Below, piece after piece: positions 15,675-32,981 of a DNA stretch of 64,000 nt. This DNA is from Roseovarius dicentrarchi (lineage in GTDB: Bacteria > Pseudomonadota > Alphaproteobacteria > Rhodobacterales > Rhodobacteraceae), in NCBI RefSeq assembly GCF_003316635.1, contig NZ_QNQP01000001.1, forward strand, positions 186,001 through 250,000, given 5' to 3'. Every line of letters starts with the position of its first letter. Within the stretch, counting starts at the first letter, position 1. The notes under the pieces were generated by a model, which was not told where the DNA came from, made no database searches, and saw nothing but the letters and a program-made list of their open reading frames with translations. The position numbers were made by a program, and so were the translations under genes.

Positions 15675-16697
15675 ATGAGTTTCAGCCTATTCACCCGCCG
15701 CGCCGCCATTGCCGCCGTGTCGGGCGCCGTTGCGTTGACGGCCATTTCAACAGCGGCTAGCGCAGACACCACGCGTTTGCGGTTCCACACCTATTTCGGA
15801 ACTGAAATCGACCACGTCATCAAGAAATTCCGCGACACGGTCAAGGAACAGTCCGGCGGCGATCTGCGCGTGTCGGTGTTTCACGGCGGCGAATTGGTGG
15901 CCAGCGACCAACTGCTGGAGGCCGCGTCCAAAGGCTCCATCGATATCGCGCATGGCGTGGGCAGCTACTGGTCCGGTCAGGTCGATATCGGCAGCATCGA
16001 AGCGGGCCTTCCCGGCGGCTGGACCAGCATGGAAGAGGCCGAGGCGTTCTTTGCGCAGGACGCGGTCGATGAAATCCTGAACGAGGCCTACGAGGAGGCC
16101 GGCGTCGTCTTTATCCAGAAGGGTTGGGGCCATGATTATGACCTGCTGACCAAAGAGCCGGTATCGTCGCTGGAAGACCTGAAAAGCCGCAAGATCCGCG
16201 CCACCGCGCAGATCGGCAAGGTTCTGGGCGCGCTGGACATTCCCACCGTTTATCTGCCCGCGGGCGAGCTGTATATCGGCCTGTCAACCGGCGTGATCGA
16301 CGGCGCAATTTACGGCGGCCCGGTCGAGTACGAGCAGCTGAAGCTGAACGAGACGGCGTCGCATTACACGCGCCTGAACATGCTGATGCCCGGCTGGACC
16401 GACACCTATGTGGCCAACCCGGACACATGGAATGCCCTGTCGGACGAGCACAGGAAGATCATGGAAGACGCGATCGCCCAATACGCGATTGACCTCAACA
16501 CATGGCTGGCCGAAGGCAACAAATCGGTCGAGGAAAAGGGCGGCGTCTTTACCTTTGCCACCCTGCCCGAAGAAGACTCCAAGCAGCTGACAGTCGCCGC
16601 GCAGGAAGTCTGGCAGGAAGAAGCCGACCGGTCCGAGCGTAACGCCAAGCTGATCGAACTGCTGGTTGAGAACGCCAAGGCGCAAGGTCGCCTCTGA
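15675..16697 (+). CDS. TRAP transporter solute-binding protein (DctP family)
   Basis: 340 aa periplasmic binding protein. An N-terminal signal peptide (about 1-29) contains RRAAIAAVSGAVALTA and ends at ASA before DTT; the twin Arg hints at, but does not prove, Tat export. DctP-family segments include GELVASDQLLEAASKGSIDI and the substrate-helix region LKSRKIRATAQIGKVLGALD, whose Arg usually salt-bridges a substrate carboxylate. A very good GGAGGAG site fixes ATG 15675. It is first of three TRAP genes. The substrate is probably an organic acid, not further defined. Confidence 0.92.
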   Translation: MSFSLFTRRAAIAAVSGAVALTAISTAASADTTRLRFHTYFGTEIDHVIKKFRDTVKEQSGGDLRVSVFHGGELVASDQLLEAASKGSIDIAHGVGSYWSGQVDIGSIEAGLPGGWTSMEEAEAFFAQDAVDEILNEAYEEAGVVFIQKGWGHDYDLLTKEPVSSLEDLKSRKIRATAQIGKVLGALDIPTVYLPAGELYIGLSTGVIDGAIYGGPVEYEQLKLNETASHYTRLNMLMPGWTDTYVANPDTWNALSDEHRKIMEDAIAQYAIDLNTWLAEGNKSVEEKGGVFTFATLPEEDSKQLTVAAQEVWQEEADRSERNAKLIELLVENAKAQGRL

Positions 16698-17317
16698 TGG
16701 CTTGGGTGACAAGGTATCTTGTCGCCCAGGACGGCCTGTCCGAATTTGTCGGGCGGGCCATTTCCTGGATGACGCTGGGAATGATCGGCGTGCTGATGTA
16801 CGAGATCGTCTCCCGGTATTTTCTGAATGCGCCGACGCTTTGGGCGCATGAAAGCAGCACCATGCTGTATGGCGCGTTCTGCATGCTGGCCGGCTGCTAT
16901 ACCCTGCGCCACCGCGGCCATGTTCGCAGCGAGGTTATCTGGGGCGCGTTGCCCAGACGCGGACAGGCATTTTGCGATGTCATCATCTGGTCCGTCGGTC
17001 TGGTCGTGCTGAGCATCTTCCTGAAAATGTCGATCGTCTTCGCCGCCGAAAGCTGGGCCGTTCTGGAATATTCCAACAAAAGCATCTGGCAGCCGCCCCT
17101 CTACCCGATCAAGACGGTCATTCCGCTGGCTGTGGGTCTGGTCCTGCTGCAAAACATCGCAGAACTGGTGCGCGCCGTGCTGACACTGTTCAAGGTTGAT
17201 TACGACGACCCGCGCGAGGCTGAAGTGACCTCAGACATCGACCCCGAACTGGTGCCGTCCATCATGGACGCCAACGTGGCCGAGGCCGTGGACACAGGCG
17301 CACCGCGCAAACGCTGA
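16697..17317 (+). CDS. TRAP transporter small permease (DctQ family)
   Basis: 206 aa integral membrane protein with four predicted helices (for example WMTLGMIGVLMYEIVSRYFL and VIIWSVGLVVLSIFL). It pairs with the large permease in Na+-driven import of the substrate held by the DctP protein. The ATG at 16697 shares one base with the upstream stop (TGATG), so translation is coupled. A hydrophilic C-terminal tail of about 40 residues follows the last helix. Confidence 0.9.
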   Translation: MAWVTRYLVAQDGLSEFVGRAISWMTLGMIGVLMYEIVSRYFLNAPTLWAHESSTMLYGAFCMLAGCYTLRHRGHVRSEVIWGALPRRGQAFCDVIIWSVGLVVLSIFLKMSIVFAAESWAVLEYSNKSIWQPPLYPIKTVIPLAVGLVLLQNIAELVRAVLTLFKVDYDDPREAEVTSDIDPELVPSIMDANVAEAVDTGAPRKR

Positions 17318-17362
17318 CCGGCGGCGCCGCTTGCGCGCACCTGCCGTATCAAGGAACGATTT

Positions 17363-18676
17363 ATGGAAAATCTGGACCCGCTGGCCATTACCGGCATCAT
17401 GTTTGCGTCAATGCTGCTGCTGATGGCGCTGGGCGCGCCGCTGGCATGGGCATTGACGATCTGCGGCATCGGCAGCGCCTATGCGATCTATGGCGATGGG
17501 GGTCTGGATCTGCTGATATCCTCGACTTTCAGCGCGATGGACAACTTCCTGCTGGTGGCGCTGCCGCTTTTCATCTTCATGGGGCTGGTACTGCAACGCT
17601 CGGGCATCACGGACGACCTGTTCGAGATGATTCACAAGCTTATGGGCCGCCTGCCCGGCGGTCTGGGTATCGGCACGGTCATCATCTGCGCGCTGATTGC
17701 GGCAATGGCGGGCGTGTCCGGCGCGGCGACGGTCAGCCTTGGCATCATCGCCCTGCCCGCGATGCTGAATCGCGGCTATGACAAGCGGCTGGTTACGGGC
17801 ACCATCATGGCCGGCGGCGCGCTTGGCTTTCTGATCCCGCCCAGCGTTCTGATGATCATCTACGCGTTTCTCAGCCGCGACTCGGTTGGCAAGCTTTTTG
17901 CCGCCGGGCTGATGCCGGGCCTGATGCTGGCCACCATCTACATCATCTACATCCTGATCCGCTGCCGCATCAACCCCACCCTCGGCCCCCCCGCCGAGGA
18001 GCAATTCACGACCGCCGAAAAGCTGAAATCCCTGCGCTTCCTGATCGCGCCGGGCCTGCTGATCTTTACCGTATTGGGCTGCATCATCGGCGGCATCACC
18101 TCCCCGTCCGAGGCGTCGGCCATCGGCGCATTCGGCGCGCTGCTGATCGCGGCGGTTCAGCGCCGGCTCAGCTGGGACACGCTGCGCTATGTCATGCTGT
18201 CCACGACCAAGCTGATGGGCATGCTGATGTGGATCACCATCGCCGCCGTCTTCTTCTCCAAGATCTATGTCGGCGTCGGCGCCGGGATGGTCGTGGGCGA
18301 GTTGATCGAGGATTATGACCTGTCGCCCAATCTGGTGATCGTCGCGATGCTGCTGACATATTTCATCCTGGGTATGTTTCTGGATGATTTTGCAATCGTG
18401 TTCATCACCGTCCCGCTGTTTGTGCCGATTGTGCGCGATCTGGGGTTCGACACGACATGGTTCGCTGTTCTGTTCATCCTCAGCATGCAGTCCGCCTATC
18501 TGACGCCGCCATTTGGCTACAACCTGTTCTACATGCGGTCGGTCGCGCCCAAGGATGTGACCATCGGTGACATCTACATGTCTGCGCTGCCATTCGTGGC
18601 CTTGCAGATCCTTGGCCTGTTTCTGGTCTTCATGTTTCCGCAGATCGCGCTTTGGCTGCCCAGCCTGATCTTCTGA
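17363..18676 (+). CDS. TRAP transporter large permease (DctM family)
   Basis: 437 aa, about the usual length for DctM. It has around a dozen hydrophobic helices and the family segments MAGGALGFLIPPSVLMIIYA and LTPPFGYNLFYMRSVAP. It forms the transport channel with DctQ in the inner membrane. The start ATG 17363 has AAGGAAC upstream, 45 bases after the small permease, so the three genes form one operon. Confidence 0.93.
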   Translation: MENLDPLAITGIMFASMLLLMALGAPLAWALTICGIGSAYAIYGDGGLDLLISSTFSAMDNFLLVALPLFIFMGLVLQRSGITDDLFEMIHKLMGRLPGGLGIGTVIICALIAAMAGVSGAATVSLGIIALPAMLNRGYDKRLVTGTIMAGGALGFLIPPSVLMIIYAFLSRDSVGKLFAAGLMPGLMLATIYIIYILIRCRINPTLGPPAEEQFTTAEKLKSLRFLIAPGLLIFTVLGCIIGGITSPSEASAIGAFGALLIAAVQRRLSWDTLRYVMLSTTKLMGMLMWITIAAVFFSKIYVGVGAGMVVGELIEDYDLSPNLVIVAMLLTYFILGMFLDDFAIVFITVPLFVPIVRDLGFDTTWFAVLFILSMQSAYLTPPFGYNLFYMRSVAPKDVTIGDIYMSALPFVALQILGLFLVFMFPQIALWLPSLIF

Positions 18677-18694
18677 TCACGTCGGCACATTTTC

Positions 18695-18720
18695 TGCGGG
18701 CGGCTTAGCAGCTGCCCGCA
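18695..18720 (+). terminator. Weak hairpin after the TRAP operon
   Basis: TGCGGGC (18695-18701) pairs with GCCCGCA (18714-18720) about 20 bases beyond the stop. There is no T run downstream, so it may be Rho-assisted or incidental. Confidence 0.35.
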
Positions 18721-18830
18721 GCCATCGGCCCCCTCTTATAAATCAGACCGCCCGCCAAAGACGGCATTTATCCCTGCGCGCCCTCTTGCCCTGCGGCGAC
18801 CGGCGCAACGTCGCGCCCAGTCATTGCAAG

Positions 18831-18865
18831 GAAAAAGGGGCCCCGCGTCACCGCGAGGCCCCTTT
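18831..18865 (-). terminator. rpoC terminator
   Basis: AAAGGGGCC (18834-18842) pairs with GGCCCCTTT (18857-18865), with an inner CGCG/CGCG extension. On the minus strand the stem is followed by a run of T. It lies about 20 bases past the rpoC stop and closes the rplJL-rpoBC unit. Confidence 0.85.
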
Positions 18866-18885
18866 CAGCTTGAGCTGAGAACGCT

Positions 18886-23115
<4,230 letters not shown>

Positions 23116-23155
23116 TTAGTTACCTCGAATTTTGGGTAGGCCGGAAAGGCAGGCG

Positions 23156-23203
23156 CCCGGTTTTCGTGTGAAAACCGGGCCAAGAAAATTACTGCGAATT
23201 TTC

Positions 23204-23205
<2 letters not shown>
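23156..23205 (-). other. Two perfect hairpins in the rpoB-rpoC gap
   Basis: Reading with the transcript, AAGAAAATT (23205-23197) pairs with AATTTTCTT (23190-23182) and includes the rpoB stop codon. CCCGGTTTTC (23179-23170) then pairs with GAAAACCGGG (23165-23156) across a four-base loop. Both are perfect. There is no T run, so an RNA processing or stabilising role is more likely than termination. Confidence 0.7.
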
Positions 23206-27340
<4,135 letters not shown>

Positions 27341-27652
27341 GTGTCTGGTCACCTTTCAAATTCTGAGCGGTCGCGCGTGCTGTCGGGCCCCAGCCGCACG
27401 GCCATCAGAGAGAGCGGGGGTGCGGTCCATTCATGGCCATCGTCCCAAAGACGGCCTCCCGATCGCACGAACCTCGCCTGAGATAAGCCCCCTGCCCTGC
27501 GCCGCAACTGCACATGCCGGTATCGTGACCGGCACAGCATCCGGCACATGAGGGCCTGTCCAAGACAGGTTCGGCTGGACCCGGAAATTCCGGATCCAGC
27601 CACATCAGGCGGGGTAAGGCGGGGCGATATGCCCCGGCCCGATCCCCATCAA
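27341..27652 (-). other. rplL-rpoB intercistronic region with hairpins
   Basis: 312 bases with no gene. Two hairpins follow the rplL stop on the transcript. The first is CGGGGC/GCCCCG (27636-27620, loop of five). The second is larger: GGCTGGA/TCCAGCC with an inner CCGG/CCGG (27601-27573). In many bacteria this gap holds a partial terminator or RNase III site that sets the ratio of ribosomal to polymerase proteins; the structures fit that role, by inference. Confidence 0.6.
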
Positions 27653-28027
27653 TTACTTCAGCTCGACTTCGGCGCCAGCTGCTTCCAGCTTGGCCTTGAT
27701 GTCGTCTGCTTCGTCCTTGGAGACCTGCTCCTTGACGGCCTTGCCACCGGCTTCGACCAGGTCCTTGGCTTCTTTCAGGCCCAGACCGGTGATTGCGCGG
27801 ACTTCCTTGATCACGTTGATCTTGGAGGCGCCGGCCGACTTCAGGATGACGTCGAATTCGGTCTGCTCTTCAGCCGCTTCGCCGCCCTCTGCGGGGCCGG
27901 CCATCATCACTGCGCCGCCTGCTGCGGGCTCAATGCCGTACTCATCCTTCAGGATGGTTTTCAATTCTTGTGCTTCAAGCAGCGTCAGACCAACGATCTC
28001 TTCTGCCAGTTTTTTCAGATCAGCCAT
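27653..28027 (-). CDS. rplL: 50S ribosomal protein L7/L12
   Basis: 124 aa. It has the N-terminal dimerisation helix [22 protein letters not shown], a short Ala/Gly-rich hinge around residue 40, and the C-terminal factor-binding domain [20 protein letters not shown] ... [20 protein letters not shown]. It forms the flexible stalk that recruits translation GTPases. It lies 72 bases after rplJ, across a small AGGGCA/TGCCCT hairpin (28065-28079). Confidence 0.99.
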   Translation of the reverse strand: MADLKKLAEEIVGLTLLEAQELKTILKDEYGIEPAAGGAVMMAGPAEGGEAAEEQTEFDVILKSAGASKINVIKEVRAITGLGLKEAKDLVEAGGKAVKEQVSKDEADDIKAKLEAAGAEVELK

Positions 28028-28099
28028 TTTTCCATGCTTTCCGTTTTAGATGTGTTCCAACGACAGGGCATCATGCCCTTGCCGGAAATTCCAGTTGCG

Positions 28100-28618
28100 T
28101 CAGGCCGCTTCGGCCTTTTCCTCGATGGTCGAGAGAATGCTCGCGATGTTCGAAGCAGGCGCGCCAATCGCACCGGCAATGTTCGAAGCGGGTGCGCCGA
28201 TGCAGCTTGCGATCTGAGCGATAAGCTCGTCGCGCGAGGGCATCTTCGACACGGCTTCGACGCCGGCACGGTTCAGAGCGTTCTCACCCATTGCGCCGCC
28301 GAGGATCTCAAACTTCTTGTTATCCTTGGCAAAACCCTCGGCTACCTTGGCTGCTGCCACGGGATCCTCGGAATAGGTCAGAACGGTCATGCCCGTCAGG
28401 TAGCCTGCAATGGATGCGCAGGGCTTGCCGTCGAGGGCGATCTTGGCGAGCTTGTTCTTGGCAACGCGCACGGATGCCTCGGCCGCGCGTGCGCGCGCCC
28501 TCAGATCCTGCATTTCCGCAACTGTCAGTCCGGCGTAATGGGCAACCACTACGACGCCAGAGCTTTCGAAGATCTGGCCGAGTTCCTCGACCACTTTCTC
28601 TTTCTGGGCTCTATCCAC
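28100..28618 (-). CDS. rplJ: 50S ribosomal protein L10
   Basis: 172 aa. The N-terminal RNA-binding domain is typical ([31 protein letters not shown]). The start is GTG 28618 with GGAG eight bases upstream. The C-terminal stalk helix, which binds L7/L12 dimers, carries a tandem repeat: IGAPASNIA occurs twice in a row (about residues 140-160). The long leader (28619-28936) ends in a near-perfect GC hairpin right before the ribosome binding site. Confidence 0.99.
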   Translation of the reverse strand: MDRAQKEKVVEELGQIFESSGVVVVAHYAGLTVAEMQDLRARARAAEASVRVAKNKLAKIALDGKPCASIAGYLTGMTVLTYSEDPVAAAKVAEGFAKDNKKFEILGGAMGENALNRAGVEAVSKMPSRDELIAQIASCIGAPASNIAGAIGAPASNIASILSTIEEKAEAA

Positions 28619-28936
28619 AGTTTCACTCCAATATTCGGGGGAAAATTCCCCCGGCTCAGTTCAGCCGGACAAGTTTGCCCGGCATTTGGTCCTGTAAAAC
28701 GGGGCATCGTCGACCCATCCAGACGCGCGGTCTGTCTGATCCAGTCACTCCCGCCTCAGGCAGGCTATTAAGGGCCAAGGCCCACCCACCTTCTTGGACG
28801 AAACGTACAAAAGACATAAGATGCGAATCTCATGCCACCTGCACCCTGCTGCCCATAGAGGTTTCTGCGCGTCTTGCCAACCCCTGCGGCACCGGAATGT
28901 GGAACGACCGCCGCGGCCCAGCCGAAAAGGAGCGGG
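28619..28936 (-). promoter_or_regulatory. rplJ leader region (probable L10-type autoregulatory 5' UTR)
   Basis: About 318 bases between the TagD-like gene and rplJ with no gene. It must hold the rplJL-rpoBC promoter or leader. The clearest structure is CGGGGGAA/TTCCCCCG (28636-28653), only about ten bases from the ribosome binding site. Further GC stems lie upstream. L10 commonly represses its own leader RNA; that it does so here is inferred from position, and I could not place a promoter with confidence. Confidence 0.5.
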
Positions 28937-29356
28937 TCATTTCGCCGCGTCGGCCCGCGCAAGCACCCGGCTCTTCAGTTCCGTCGTGGAAATATTATCC
29001 GTACGCGGCAGGTAAACCATCTCACATACATCCCTCAGATCATTGAAGCGATCGGTCCAGTCGCTGCCCATCGCAAAGATATCGGCATTATATGTGCGAA
29101 TATCGCGGCGCTTTTGGTCCCAGCTTTCCTCGGGAATCACCAGATCGACATAGCGACATGCCCGAAGGATCTCAGCCCGCCCCTCATAGGGCGTGACGCA
29201 CAATTTGCCCTTTTCGGCGTTGAACTCGTCGGTCGAGCAGCCAACGATCAGGCGGTCGCCCATCTGGGCCAGACGCGCCAACAGCCGGACATGCCCGGCA
29301 TGGAACAAATCGAACGTGCCGTAGGTCAGGACTGTCGCGGCGGGCCTTTGCGCCAT
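28937..29356 (-). CDS. TagD-like cytidylyltransferase (glycerol-3-phosphate cytidylyltransferase family)
   Basis: 139 aa, the usual size for the TagD / cytidylyltransferase fold. It has the nucleotide-binding YGTFDLFHAGH (HxGH) at about residue 12 and the second signature RTDNISTTELKSR near the end. Such enzymes activate an alcohol phosphate as a CDP derivative for cell-surface polymers. GGAGG seven bases upstream sets ATG 29356. It follows the LicD-like gene by 91 bases. The pair is consistent with adding a phospho-substituent to a surface glycan; the exact substrate is unknown. Confidence 0.85.
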   Translation of the reverse strand: MAQRPAATVLTYGTFDLFHAGHVRLLARLAQMGDRLIVGCSTDEFNAEKGKLCVTPYEGRAEILRACRYVDLVIPEESWDQKRRDIRTYNADIFAMGSDWTDRFNDLRDVCEMVYLPRTDNISTTELKSRVLARADAAK

Positions 29357-29447
29357 CTCAGACCTCCACAGCGCATTTGCGCAAAAAGCGGCCGAACTTG
29401 CGCTTTTGCGGCTTCCAGGGAAAAACGAAATAAGGGTCGGGTGATGT

Positions 29448-30272
29448 TCAGTCCGCGCCATAATTCACCGCCAGCATTTTCTCGGGCCGGGCGGGAATGG
29501 GCAATCCTGTCACATCGCAGGTTGCGAGCGGCAGCACATCGCCTTCTTCCAATTCGCCGTAGGTATGCGGATATACATAAGCCCCGGCGCCGGATACCCA
29601 CGCCGGAAACAGGTCCACCTTCAGTCCGCCGGGCAGTCCAAGCGTTATTTGCGGCGCACGGGGCGATGACAGATCCTCGCCGCCGGCAAGCGATACAAGC
29701 GACGCGCGCATCTGGGCCCATTTGCGTCCGGCATCACGCTCGTCTTTCGCCTCGATCAGCACGGCCAGATCTATATCGTCATCATGATCAATCAACTTGC
29801 CATCCCGAACCACACCCAGCAACGTACCCGAATTCAGAAAAACACCGGAAACATGCCCGGAAAGACGCGCGATCAGATCGCGCGTCTGCACCCAGATGGG
29901 CTGATGATCCTGTGCGGCAAAACCAGCTACGCCGAAATCATGACCCACAATGATCTGCGTTCCGAGGCGCTCCTTGAGCAAGGCTTCAAACGCATCAAAG
30001 GCCTCGGGATTGCCCTCTTCCACGCGCAATTTCCGGAGCGTATTCAGAAAGATCCGGGTCCGGGCGGGGCGGATGCGTCCGGCCAGTTGCAGCATGATGC
30101 GGGCTTCAAGCTCGATCAGCCCGCGCGGCGACTGCGCGACGGCGTCCAACGCATTCGTGTGGCTGAACACATCGAAATTCTCGCTGCGCTGTGCCAGTTC
30201 AGCGGACGCGATGTCATGAATCGCCTTGATCTTGGCCTCTTGCGCGGTGTCTTGCGCTGGATCTGATCGCAT
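29448..30272 (-). CDS. LicD-like nucleotidyltransferase-fold protein
   Basis: 274 aa. The diagnostic stretch is LNSGTLLGVVRDGKLIDHDD, continuing DIDLAVL (about residues 145-170). This is the LicD/fukutin pattern in which the Asp residues bind metal and a CDP-linked donor. The N-terminal half is helical and not recognised. GGAG eight bases upstream supports ATG 30272. LicD proteins transfer phosphocholine or related groups to glycans, which fits the CDP-forming TagD-like neighbour. It is placed between rplA and rplJ, an unusual position. Confidence 0.75.
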   Translation of the reverse strand: MRSDPAQDTAQEAKIKAIHDIASAELAQRSENFDVFSHTNALDAVAQSPRGLIELEARIMLQLAGRIRPARTRIFLNTLRKLRVEEGNPEAFDAFEALLKERLGTQIIVGHDFGVAGFAAQDHQPIWVQTRDLIARLSGHVSGVFLNSGTLLGVVRDGKLIDHDDDIDLAVLIEAKDERDAGRKWAQMRASLVSLAGGEDLSSPRAPQITLGLPGGLKVDLFPAWVSGAGAYVYPHTYGELEEGDVLPLATCDVTGLPIPARPEKMLAVNYGAD

Positions 30273-30393
30273 GAATGTTGCTCCGTTTTGCAATCTATGG
30301 CTGCGGGTGCGATCAGATGCTATGCAATCTGGCCGGGAACGCAAGATTTGCCGGACCGCACGCCGAATTGCAAACGCTGTGACGTATAAAGGA

Positions 30394-30421
30394 AACAGGC
30401 CCCGCGTCAGCGGAGCCTGTT
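30394..30421 (-). terminator. rplKA terminator
   Basis: AACAGGC (30421-30415) pairs with GCCTGTT (30400-30394), with an inner CCGC/GCGG extension. It is followed on the minus strand by TTTCCTTT. It lies about 30 bases past the rplA stop and separates rplKA from the LicD-like gene. Confidence 0.8.
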
Positions 30422-30449
30422 CAAAACGTCGCTTGGTACTATTTCGCGA

Positions 30450-31148
30450 TCACTCGACCGCGGCATCCGCCACGTCGATTGTCACGCCCGGACCCATGGT
30501 GGAGGTCAGCGAGATACGCTTCATATACGCACCCTTGGCGCCGCTCGGGCGGGCCTTTTGCACGGCGCTGATGAAGGCGCGCACGTTTTCAACCAGTTTG
30601 GCCTGATCGAAGGATGCCTTGCCAACACCGGCATGAACCACGCCGGCCTTCTCGGCCTTGAACTGTACCTGGCCGCCCTTGGCGTCCTTGACAGCCTGCG
30701 CCACATCCATCGTCACCGTCCCGATTTTCGGGTTCGGCATCAGGTTGCGCGGGCCCAGCACCTTGCCCAGACGGCCCACGACGGGCATCATGTCAGGCGT
30801 GGCGATGCAGCGGTCAAAATCGATCTTGCCGCCCTGCACGGTTTCCATCAGATCCTCGGCGCCGACGATGTCCGCACCTGCGGCCTGCGCTTCTTCGGCC
30901 TTGGCGCCGCGGGCAAAGACAGCGACGCGGACGTCCTTGCCGGTGCCGTTGGGCAGGCCGACAACACCGCGCACCATCTGGTCGGCGTGGCGCGGGTCAA
31001 CACCCAGATTGACGGCGATTTCGATGGTTTCATCGAATTTCGCATTGGCGTTGCCCTTGACCAGTGCAACGGCGTCCTCGACCGTCAGATCGGACTTGCC
31101 CTCAAAGGCTTCGCGGGCTGCGCGTGCGCGTTTTCCAAGTTTTGCCAT
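30450..31148 (-). CDS. rplA: 50S ribosomal protein L1
   Basis: 232 aa, full length. Contains the L1 signature [19 protein letters not shown] and the typical N-terminal [14 protein letters not shown]. It binds 23S rRNA at the L1 stalk and commonly represses the rplKA message. The start is ATG 31148, one base after the rplK stop, so the two are co-translated. A strong terminator follows. Confidence 0.99.
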   Translation of the reverse strand: MAKLGKRARAAREAFEGKSDLTVEDAVALVKGNANAKFDETIEIAVNLGVDPRHADQMVRGVVGLPNGTGKDVRVAVFARGAKAEEAQAAGADIVGAEDLMETVQGGKIDFDRCIATPDMMPVVGRLGKVLGPRNLMPNPKIGTVTMDVAQAVKDAKGGQVQFKAEKAGVVHAGVGKASFDQAKLVENVRAFISAVQKARPSGAKGAYMKRISLTSTMGPGVTIDVADAAVE

Positions 31149-31149
31149 C

Positions 31150-31575
31150 TTACTTCACCTCGATGCCCATGGAGCGTGCGCTTCCGACGATGATCTTCAT
31201 CGCGGACTCGACGTCGTTTGCGTTCAGGTCTTTCCACTTGGCTTCGGCGATCTCGCGGACCTGCTTGACCGTCACGGACCCCGCCGTGTCGCGGCCCGGC
31301 GTCTTGCCGCCCGACTTCAGCTTGGCGGCCTTCTTGAGGTAATAAGCCGCCGGAGGCGTCTTGATTTCCATCTCAAAGGATTTGTCCTGGTAATAGGTGA
31401 TCACGGTCGGGCACGGTGCGCCCGGCTCCAGATCCTGCGTCTTGGCGTTGAACGCCTTGCAGAATTCCATGATGTTGATGCCGCGCTGACCCAGTGCGGG
31501 GCCGACGGGCGGGCTGGGGTTGGCTTGCCCGGCTTTCACCTGCAGCTTCATCTTCCCGGCGAGTTTCTTGGCCAT
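31150..31575 (-). CDS. rplK: 50S ribosomal protein L11
   Basis: 141 aa. Family segments [32 protein letters not shown] (here [15 protein letters not shown]) and the C-terminal VEGTARSMGI-like end ([19 protein letters not shown]) are clear. It forms the GTPase-associated centre with 23S rRNA. It lies between nusG and rplA. A GCCCGGA/TCCGGGC hairpin with a TAGA loop (31680-31697) lies in the 137-base gap after nusG. Confidence 0.99.
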   Translation of the reverse strand: MAKKLAGKMKLQVKAGQANPSPPVGPALGQRGINIMEFCKAFNAKTQDLEPGAPCPTVITYYQDKSFEMEIKTPPAAYYLKKAAKLKSGGKTPGRDTAGSVTVKQVREIAEAKWKDLNANDVESAMKIIVGSARSMGIEVK

Positions 31576-31712
31576 GAGGCCTCTCCTTCCAATTCAACAG
31601 GCTTTGGGGCGCGCCCCGCAGCCAACTCAGTTGCGTGGTCCGGGCTTGGGTGCCGCGGCCCCCTCACCTCCCACAGGATGCCCGGATAGATCCGGGCGGC
31701 ATCGCGCAGCCC

Positions 31713-32243
31713 CTATTGCTTGGAGACTTGCGTGAATTCCAGTTCGACCGGGGTTTCCCGGCCAAAGATCGACACCGACACCTTGAGGCGCTGATGCTCC
31801 TCGTCGACATTCTCGACCGATCCGTCGAAGCCCTCGAACGGGCCATCGTTGACCTTGACCTTCTCGCCGATCTCGAAATGGATCAGGGTGCGCGGGCTGT
31901 CCTCGCCTTCCTGAACGCGGCCGAGGATGGCCTGCACTTCGGAATCGCGCATCGGCATCGGGCGCCCCTGCGGCCCCAGAAAACCGGTGACGCGGTTGAT
32001 CGAGTTGATCATGTGATAGCCCTTGTCGGACATTTCCATCCGCACCAGCACATAACCGGGCATGAAGCGGCGCTCGGCGGTGACCTTCTTGCCACGGCGC
32101 ACTTCGATCACTTCCTCGGTCGGAACCAGCACCTCGTCGATGTCATCCTCAAGGCCGTTTTCAACGATCGAGGTTCTGATCTGCTCGGCGATCTTCTTTT
32201 CGAAGTTCGAAAGAACGCTCACCGAGTACCACCGCTTTGCCAT
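31713..32243 (-). CDS. nusG: Transcription termination/antitermination protein NusG
   Basis: 176 aa. It has the N-terminal NGN domain ([22 protein letters not shown], with [12 protein letters not shown]) and the C-terminal KOW domain ([23 protein letters not shown]). It binds RNA polymerase and couples it to Rho or to the ribosome. It follows secE by 216 bases, which is longer than usual; nothing else is recognised in that gap. Confidence 0.98.
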   Translation of the reverse strand: MAKRWYSVSVLSNFEKKIAEQIRTSIVENGLEDDIDEVLVPTEEVIEVRRGKKVTAERRFMPGYVLVRMEMSDKGYHMINSINRVTGFLGPQGRPMPMRDSEVQAILGRVQEGEDSPRTLIHFEIGEKVKVNDGPFEGFDGSVENVDEEHQRLKVSVSIFGRETPVELEFTQVSKQ

Positions 32244-32459
32244 GCTGAGCTATTCCCTCGTATCACACGGCCATATTGGCCGAAATTTCCTGTCCTGCAC
32301 CGTCTGCATCGCGCAGCGACGTGCCGAACATCCGTTAAACAAAATCGGCGCGAAGCTCGATTCGCCGCGCGCCATATTGCAGAATTGTGCAGCAGTTACC
32401 CGTCATCGCGCCCGGTTTCAAGGGGCTGCATCCACAAACGCGGCCCCACCTTCGCGCAA

Positions 32460-32657
32460 TCAGCCGAAAATGTTCAGAACCGCCTGAAGGCCGCTGCGAA
32501 TACCCAAGTCCACCAGCGCAAAGAAAGCCGCTGTCAGCGCGGCCATGATGAACACCATGACGGTGGTCAGCAGCACTTCGCGGCGGGTCGGCCAGACGAC
32601 CTTGGAGACTTCCGAGCGGACCTGCTGAACGAACTGAAGCGGATTGGTGCGTGCCAT
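32460..32657 (-). CDS. secE: Preprotein translocase subunit SecE
   Basis: 65 aa, the short single-helix form. The family segment EVSKVVWPTRREVLLTTVMV precedes one transmembrane helix (about residues 30-55). It stabilises SecY in the translocon. It lies downstream of tRNA-Trp and upstream of nusG, the standard order. Confidence 0.97.
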   Translation of the reverse strand: MARTNPLQFVQQVRSEVSKVVWPTRREVLLTTVMVFIMAALTAAFFALVDLGIRSGLQAVLNIFG

Positions 32658-32836
32658 GCGCTGCCTTCTTTACTGTTTAGGTGGTCCTGCGCGGCGCAGC
32701 ACCATTGAGGGCGCACATACCCGGCAGGCGCGCGGAATTCAAGAGGCCAAGCACCAGCGGGCGCGATCCCGAGCGGCGCAAACGCAATCGCCGCGCCTAC
32801 GGCCGACCGCTTGAATACACATTCCTATCTGGAAAA

Positions 32837-32912
32837 TGGCAGGGGCACCAGGGTTCGAACCCGGGACCTACGGTTTTGGAGACCGTCGCTCTACCAGCTG
32901 AGCTATACCCCT
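32837..32912 (-). tRNA. tRNA-Trp (anticodon CCA)
   Basis: 76 bases with encoded 3' CCA. The acceptor AGGGGTA pairs with TGCCCCT (one G-U), and the D arm reads AGCTCAGCTGGTAGAGC. The anticodon loop is CTCCAAA, giving CCA, and the T arm is GGGTTCGAACCC. Its place just upstream of secE is usual. Confidence 0.98.
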
Positions 32913-32981
32913 GCAATGTGCGACCGATTACGCGACCTTGGGGCGGGAATCAAGCCATCAATCGCACAGAAAATCGCACGA

